Source: an uncultured Cytophagaceae bacterium
Lineage (GTDB): Bacteria > Bacteroidota > Bacteroidia > Cytophagales > Spirosomataceae
Direction: 5' to 3'
Assembly (NCBI GenBank): GCA_903960725.1
Contig: CAJCBY010000424.1
Location: 1 to 8,237 of the forward strand
Length of the DNA stretch: 8,237 nt
Each line of letters opens with the position of its first letter. The stretch's first letter is position 1. Positions 5,274 through 8,237 of this stretch are shown here, piece by piece. A program made the translations under genes and the position numbers. Under the pieces are notes generated by a model. It did not search any database, was not told the DNA's origin, and saw only the letters and a program-made list of their open reading frames with translations.

Positions 5274-5735
5274 TTAGGACAAGGAGCGGTCCATATCACG
5301 CTTCACATCTTTCTCTTTAATATCATCTCGTTTATCGAAGGTCTTTTTACCTTTTGAAAGGGCGATGTTTAATTTCGCGTAACCTTTGTCTGAAATGAAT
5401 AGACGTGTAGGGATAATCGTCAAACCTACGTTCTTTAACTCCTTTTGTAATTTACCAAGCTCGCGCTTTGACAATAATAATTTACGGTCGCGCAGTGGCT
5501 CATGGTTATAATGAGTTCCTTCGTCGTAGGCGGAGATGTGCATATTGCGGACGAATAGTTCATCTTGAAAAAAGACACAATAGGCATCCGTTAAATTAGC
5601 TTTCCCTTGGCGAATCGATTTAATTTCCGTTCCCATCAATACCAATCCAGCCGTGAAGGTATCAATGAATGCATATTCAAAGGATGCCCTACGGTTCTTG
5701 ATCTCAACAGTCTTTTGGATTTTCTCTTTTGCCAT
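5274..5735 (-). CDS. smpB: SsrA-binding protein SmpB
   Basis: A 153-residue partner of tmRNA in rescue of stalled ribosomes. The family motifs are present in order: NRRASFEYAFIDTFTAGLVL (14-33), GTEIKSIRQGKANLTDAY (35-52), HISAYDEG (66-73), RDRKLLLSKRE (82-92), and the C-terminal GKKTFDKRDDIKEKDVKRD (129-147), whose basic tail enters the mRNA channel of the ribosome. Length is normal. The ATG at 5735 is chosen, since an in-frame ATG at 5765 would extend the protein by ten residues (MIRCVAFFIP) through a terminator hairpin and those residues do not fit the family. The leader is odd: the T-tract of that terminator ends only six bases before this ATG, so how smpB is transcribed is not clear. Confidence 0.95.
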   Translation of the reverse strand: MAKEKIQKTVEIKNRRASFEYAFIDTFTAGLVLMGTEIKSIRQGKANLTDAYCVFFQDELFVRNMHISAYDEGTHYNHEPLRDRKLLLSKRELGKLQKELKNVGLTIIPTRLFISDKGYAKLNIALSKGKKTFDKRDDIKEKDVKRDMDRSLS

Positions 5736-5741
5736 TGGAAT

Positions 5742-5774
5742 AAAAAAAGCCACACAGCGAATCACTGCGTGGCT
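5742..5774 (-). terminator. Intrinsic terminator after the OmpH/Skp gene, abutting smpB
   Basis: On the minus strand AGCCAC (5774-5769, mirror of GTGGCT) and its partner form a 6-bp outer stem (5774-5769 with 5753-5748), continued after a C/A mismatch by a 3-bp inner stem (5767-5765 with 5757-5755) around a 7-base loop. Seven consecutive T residues follow (5748-5742). This is a textbook intrinsic terminator 18 bases past the OmpH/Skp stop codon. It is also six bases before the smpB ATG. Confidence 0.85.
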
Positions 5775-5792
5775 AAATTTCGCTAAAAGCTA

Positions 5793-6389
5793 TTATTTAT
5801 TTTCTTTTTTGTCGCCTTTTGTCGCAGCGTACTCTTTGTTCAAACCTTCAATGATTTTGTTCGTCACATCTACCGATGGGTCAGCGAATAAAATTCCGCC
5901 ACCTACTTTAGAATAACCTAAAACGAACTCATATTTATTTGTTTTGTTTGTCTTCGAGATATAGTCACGAATATTGTTGTACAACTCTTCGTTTTTCTTT
6001 GCTTGCTCTTGACCTAACTCCGCTTGCTTCTGTTGAGAGTATTGTTGCAATTCAGCACCCTTCTTTTTCAAAGTCATATCCGCTGCTTGTAATTCAGCCT
6101 GAGTCATGGCAGAGGCACGTTGTTGAATCGCTTGTAATTCACCTTGTAACGCCTGCTCTTTTTGACCTAAATCAACTTGTAAACGGTAGCCCTTATTCTC
6201 GAATTCTTTTTGAGCGTCTTTGTAGAACTGGTAATTCGATAATAACGAATCAGAGTTAACGAATACGATACGTTTTCCATCAGCCGTCGCAGCACCTAAG
6301 CTGGCAGACGAGTTATCTGAATTTTTGTAAAATAAAAAAGCAATTGCGATGGTTAAAACGCCCAACCAAGCGTATGGTAAATTTTTCAC
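5793..6389 (-). CDS. OmpH/Skp family periplasmic chaperone
   Basis: A 198-residue protein with an uncleaved or cleaved N-terminal hydrophobic segment (about 6-20, PYAWLGVLTIAIAFLF), then the OmpH start IVFVNSDSLLSNYQFYKDAQ (41-60). A long charged coiled coil follows (about 55-140, rich in Gln, Glu, Lys and Ala), then the closing beta part YEFVLGYSKVGGGILFADPSVDVTNKIIEGLN (153-184). This is the Skp layout: the helices form tentacles that hold unfolded outer-membrane proteins on the way to the BAM complex. The start codon is GTG at 6389; no ATG exists between it and the in-frame stop at 6407-6405. It has its own -7 promoter element about 30 bases upstream and a terminator downstream, so it can be expressed alone. 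Confidence 0.88.
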   Translation of the reverse strand: MKNLPYAWLGVLTIAIAFLFYKNSDNSSASLGAATADGKRIVFVNSDSLLSNYQFYKDAQKEFENKGYRLQVDLGQKEQALQGELQAIQQRASAMTQAELQAADMTLKKKGAELQQYSQQKQAELGQEQAKKNEELYNNIRDYISKTNKTNKYEFVLGYSKVGGGILFADPSVDVTNKIIEGLNKEYAATKGDKKENK

Positions 6390-6419
6390 GTGTATTATTT
6401 TTATTTATTGGATTGTCGG

Positions 6420-6427
6420 CAAATATA
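6420..6427 (-). promoter_or_regulatory. Promoter -7 element for the OmpH/Skp gene
   Basis: TATATTTG on the minus strand (6427-6420) matches TAnnTTTG exactly. Transcription would start near 6413, with a leader of about 24 bases to the GTG start. No TTTG is seen at the expected -33 position (about 6446-6449 reads AGGA), so the promoter is weaker evidence than the other two. The 69-base gap between the two genes holds nothing else clear, and no terminator for the upstream gene. Confidence 0.5.
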
Positions 6428-6458
6428 CAAGGTCTGTATCGTTTGTCCTAAAAATTTA

Positions 6459-6800
6459 TTATTTCTGTCTTAATCTGGCTCCAGCCCAAGTCCAAATACC
6501 ACTAAACAAGCCGCCTAGCACGCCAGTTAGTATAAACAAAGCGAAAACATTCCCTTTCAACGGAAAAACCTGCGCCATTCGAATTGGTAGCGTGCTTGGA
6601 TGCTGCATATCAAGCAAAAACGCCGATATTACCCAAAGCAAAAAGCCGGCGATGAATCCAGTCAAAAAACTCGATTTCAATGGCATATTCAACACAAAGG
6701 CCACCAGCCCAAAGGCCACACCCATCGCATACCAAGGCAAGTAAATGCCTACCAAAGCACCGATAACGATTAAAATGATACTATAGATTAATTTGCTCAT
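6459..6800 (-). CDS. Small four-helix membrane protein of unknown function
   Basis: A 113-residue hydrophobic protein that I do not recognise. Predicted membrane helices are at about 4-20, 22-38, 45-63 and 84-104, with a short polar link QHPSTLPIRM (66-75) and a basic C-terminus (ARLRQK). The Gly- and Ala-rich helices (GALVG, GVLGGLFSG) suggest tight packing, but no catalytic or binding motif stands out. It starts three bases after the stop codon of the penicillin acylase gene, so the two are almost surely co-transcribed and perhaps translationally coupled. The ORF uses the same codon style as its neighbours. No function is proposed. Confidence 0.8.
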   Translation of the reverse strand: MSKLIYSIILIVIGALVGIYLPWYAMGVAFGLVAFVLNMPLKSSFLTGFIAGFLLWVISAFLLDMQHPSTLPIRMAQVFPLKGNVFALFILTGVLGGLFSGIWTWAGARLRQK

Positions 6801-6803
6801 AGC

Positions 6804-8237
6804 TTATTTCGATAAAGTGATTTTCTTACGTAAACGATTCGATTTTTGATCCGGTGATTCTAGGTACAAGAGTGGCTTTAGCTCTCCTTTGGCCCAAGTA
6901 TCAATCAAATCATCGTAATGACTGCTACCTGGATTTCCCGACTGACCACCTGGGTAAACCCCATAGGCTCTTGGCTTGCCCTCTTTCGAAAGCTCCACCA
7001 CTAGACGCCAAGAGGGTCCAGTTTTCGTAGTCGTCGCGTTCACAATGGTTCCGCCCCCACCAATCGGGATATTCAGGCGCGACAAGGCGTCCATACCCGG
7101 AATCAAGTGGCGAACACCCGTTTGCTTGTGCTTGTACCAAGCCCACTCAGGGCCCTGTGGTCCGTGCTGCTTCACTAAAGTATCCACATTCGCCTGCAAA
7201 GACTTCATCACAATATCAGACATTGACTCCTTAGCAGGCGTCTTCGTATCATCCCACCAGCGTGCTGCGGGTTCTGATTTAATCAGTTGAATCGTACGAT
7301 CCATGGATGGACGGCTCATAGGAACCTTTTCATCCGTTGTGAATTCATCATCCCACAGACAGCTCTGCAAAGTAGAGACCCAGTTTTCGAAAATAGTGGC
7401 TCCCACGGATTCCGGGCTATTCACTAGATTCCAGGATTTCAAGGCAGCTAATGCTTTCGATTGAGCTGCGTTTGGCGATTTTACTTGAGCGAAAAGTAGC
7501 GGCAGTAATTCGCGGGCACGGATGTTGAAGTTGTCGTTTTGGAGTCCTCGTAAGGAATCCATCGTGATTTTCTCCATCACTGCTAGTCGCTCATTAATAC
7601 GACGACCACGCTCAGACGGCGCATATTGCCAACCTAAATAATACGGATAAGATGGATCCGTTGAGAATTGATTCGCTGAACTCACGAAACCACGAACCGG
7701 ATTCTTCACATGCGGATTGTGCGCCTGCGGAATAAATCCTTGCCAATCAGCTGCCGCATCCGTTCCATCTAATAAATACTTGCCTTGCAATTTCGACTTC
7801 AACGGGAACTTACCGTTTACCCATAAAGCGATGTCGCCTTCATTGCTGGCAAATACGAAGTTTTGAGCTGGAGCAGAATAGAACGTCAAGGCCTTTTTAT
7901 AGTCCTCGTAGTTTTTAGCACGGTTCAATTGATAGAAAGTTGTTAACTCTTGTGATTTCTCGTGTGCAATCCAGCGAAGCGCGTGACCTACTGGAATGTT
8001 CGAACGGAAGGGTTTTTCGTGTGATAAATACACGACAGGACCGTGGTGCGTAAAGAAGATAGTATCGACCATCTCTTTCTTACCCTTGATTTTAAAGGTT
8101 TCGATGCGCATGGTCGTTTTCTTCCATTTGCCGTCGTGCCAGTATTCTTTTTTGGACGCGTCCTTAAATTTCACTTGGTACCAGTCTAAGACATCAGAAC
8201 CTACGTTTGTTACACCCCAAGCCACATTTTTATTGAA
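6804..8237 (-). CDS. Penicillin acylase family protein (Ntn hydrolase), C-terminal part
   Basis: The last 477 residues of a longer gene whose start lies beyond the right edge. The visible part opens with FNKNVAWGVTNVGSDVLD, the conserved 'vAWGxTN' segment of the beta subunit. Other family landmarks are FFTHHGPVVY (about 61-70), SAPAQNFVFASNEGDIALWVNGKFPLK (about 121-147), WQGFIP, and GFVSSANQFSTDP (about 183-195), whose asparagine corresponds to the oxyanion-hole Asn of penicillin G acylase. The serine nucleophile, about 60-70 residues before AWG in relatives, is outside the window, so catalytic competence cannot be judged. These enzymes mature by self-cleavage in the periplasm and cleave amide bonds of acylated amines, including some beta-lactams and acyl-homoserine lactones; the natural substrate is unknown. 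A GTG at 8225 in the frame is internal, not a start. It leads a two-gene unit with the small membrane protein downstream. Confidence 0.9.
   Translation of the reverse strand, partial: FNKNVAWGVTNVGSDVLDWYQVKFKDASKKEYWHDGKWKKTTMRIETFKIKGKKEMVDTIFFTHHGPVVYLSHEKPFRSNIPVGHALRWIAHEKSQELTTFYQLNRAKNYEDYKKALTFYSAPAQNFVFASNEGDIALWVNGKFPLKSKLQGKYLLDGTDAAADWQGFIPQAHNPHVKNPVRGFVSSANQFSTDPSYPYYLGWQYAPSERGRRINERLAVMEKITMDSLRGLQNDNFNIRARELLPLLFAQVKSPNAAQSKALAALKSWNLVNSPESVGATIFENWVSTLQSCLWDDEFTTDEKVPMSRPSMDRTIQLIKSEPAARWWDDTKTPAKESMSDIVMKSLQANVDTLVKQHGPQGPEWAWYKHKQTGVRHLIPGMDALSRLNIPIGGGGTIVNATTTKTGPSWRLVVELSKEGKPRAYGVYPGGQSGNPGSSHYDDLIDTWAKGELKPLLYLESPDQKSNRLRKKITLSK

Noticed and set aside
5736..5765. SmpB start at 5765, adding MIRCVAFFIP
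   Set aside because: The added codons run through an intrinsic terminator stem and T-tract, and the SmpB family starts close to MAKEK.
5939..6744. Plus-strand open frames opposite the OmpH/Skp and small membrane protein genes
   Set aside because: They are shadows of the minus-strand genes, whose products show clear family features or membrane helices.
8225..8227. GTG at 8225 as the start of the penicillin acylase gene
   Set aside because: The frame stays open to the window edge with family-like residues (FNKN) before it, and the family needs an upstream alpha subunit and the nucleophile serine.

Overview
The window looks like a chromosomal piece of a Bacteroidota (Cytophagales-like) genome. 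The evidence is three minus-strand promoters with the Bacteroidota -7 element TAnnTTTG, the near absence of Shine-Dalgarno sequences, and gene types common in that phylum (a DUF4833 exported protein, a riboswitch-controlled TonB-dependent B12 receptor, a short OmpH/Skp protein and a HemJ protein). The assignment below phylum level is a guess.

Layout. 1-114 (-) is the start of rimP, whose leader (115-175) holds a terminator-like hairpin and whose promoter sits at 181-210. 290-805 (+) encodes a small exported DUF4833-type protein. It converges on 901-3036 (-), a TonB-dependent outer-membrane receptor that is very probably the cobalamin receptor BtuB. The gap between them is filled with 7-base repeats that fold on themselves. 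Upstream of btuB lie a complete cobalamin riboswitch (about 3126-3292) and a promoter (3299-3328), so B12 should repress its own uptake receptor. Divergent from this, 3386-5273 (+) is a tightly packed three-gene run: tag (3-methyladenine DNA glycosylase I), a DPM1-like polyprenol-phosphate mannosyltransferase, and hemJ (protoporphyrinogen oxidase). It ends base-to-base against the convergent smpB (5274-5735, -). Continuing on the minus strand are an OmpH/Skp periplasmic chaperone (5793-6389) with a strong terminator, an unrecognised four-helix membrane protein (6459-6800), and the C-terminal 477 residues of a penicillin acylase family protein (6804-8237) that runs off the window.

Most of the window is housekeeping, and I do not see a defence system, mobile element, CRISPR array or biosynthetic cluster. 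The really unusual signal is a set of degenerate heptameric tandem repeats. One set lies in the btuB / DUF4833 intergenic gap (816-902) and touches the btuB stop codon. Other heptamer families with unrelated sequence (2748-2998) have been built in frame into the btuB coding region between the signal peptide and the TonB box, adding about 80 residues that B12 receptors do not normally have. Two terminator-like hairpins placed in front of, rather than behind, essential genes (rimP and smpB) are the next most interesting items.
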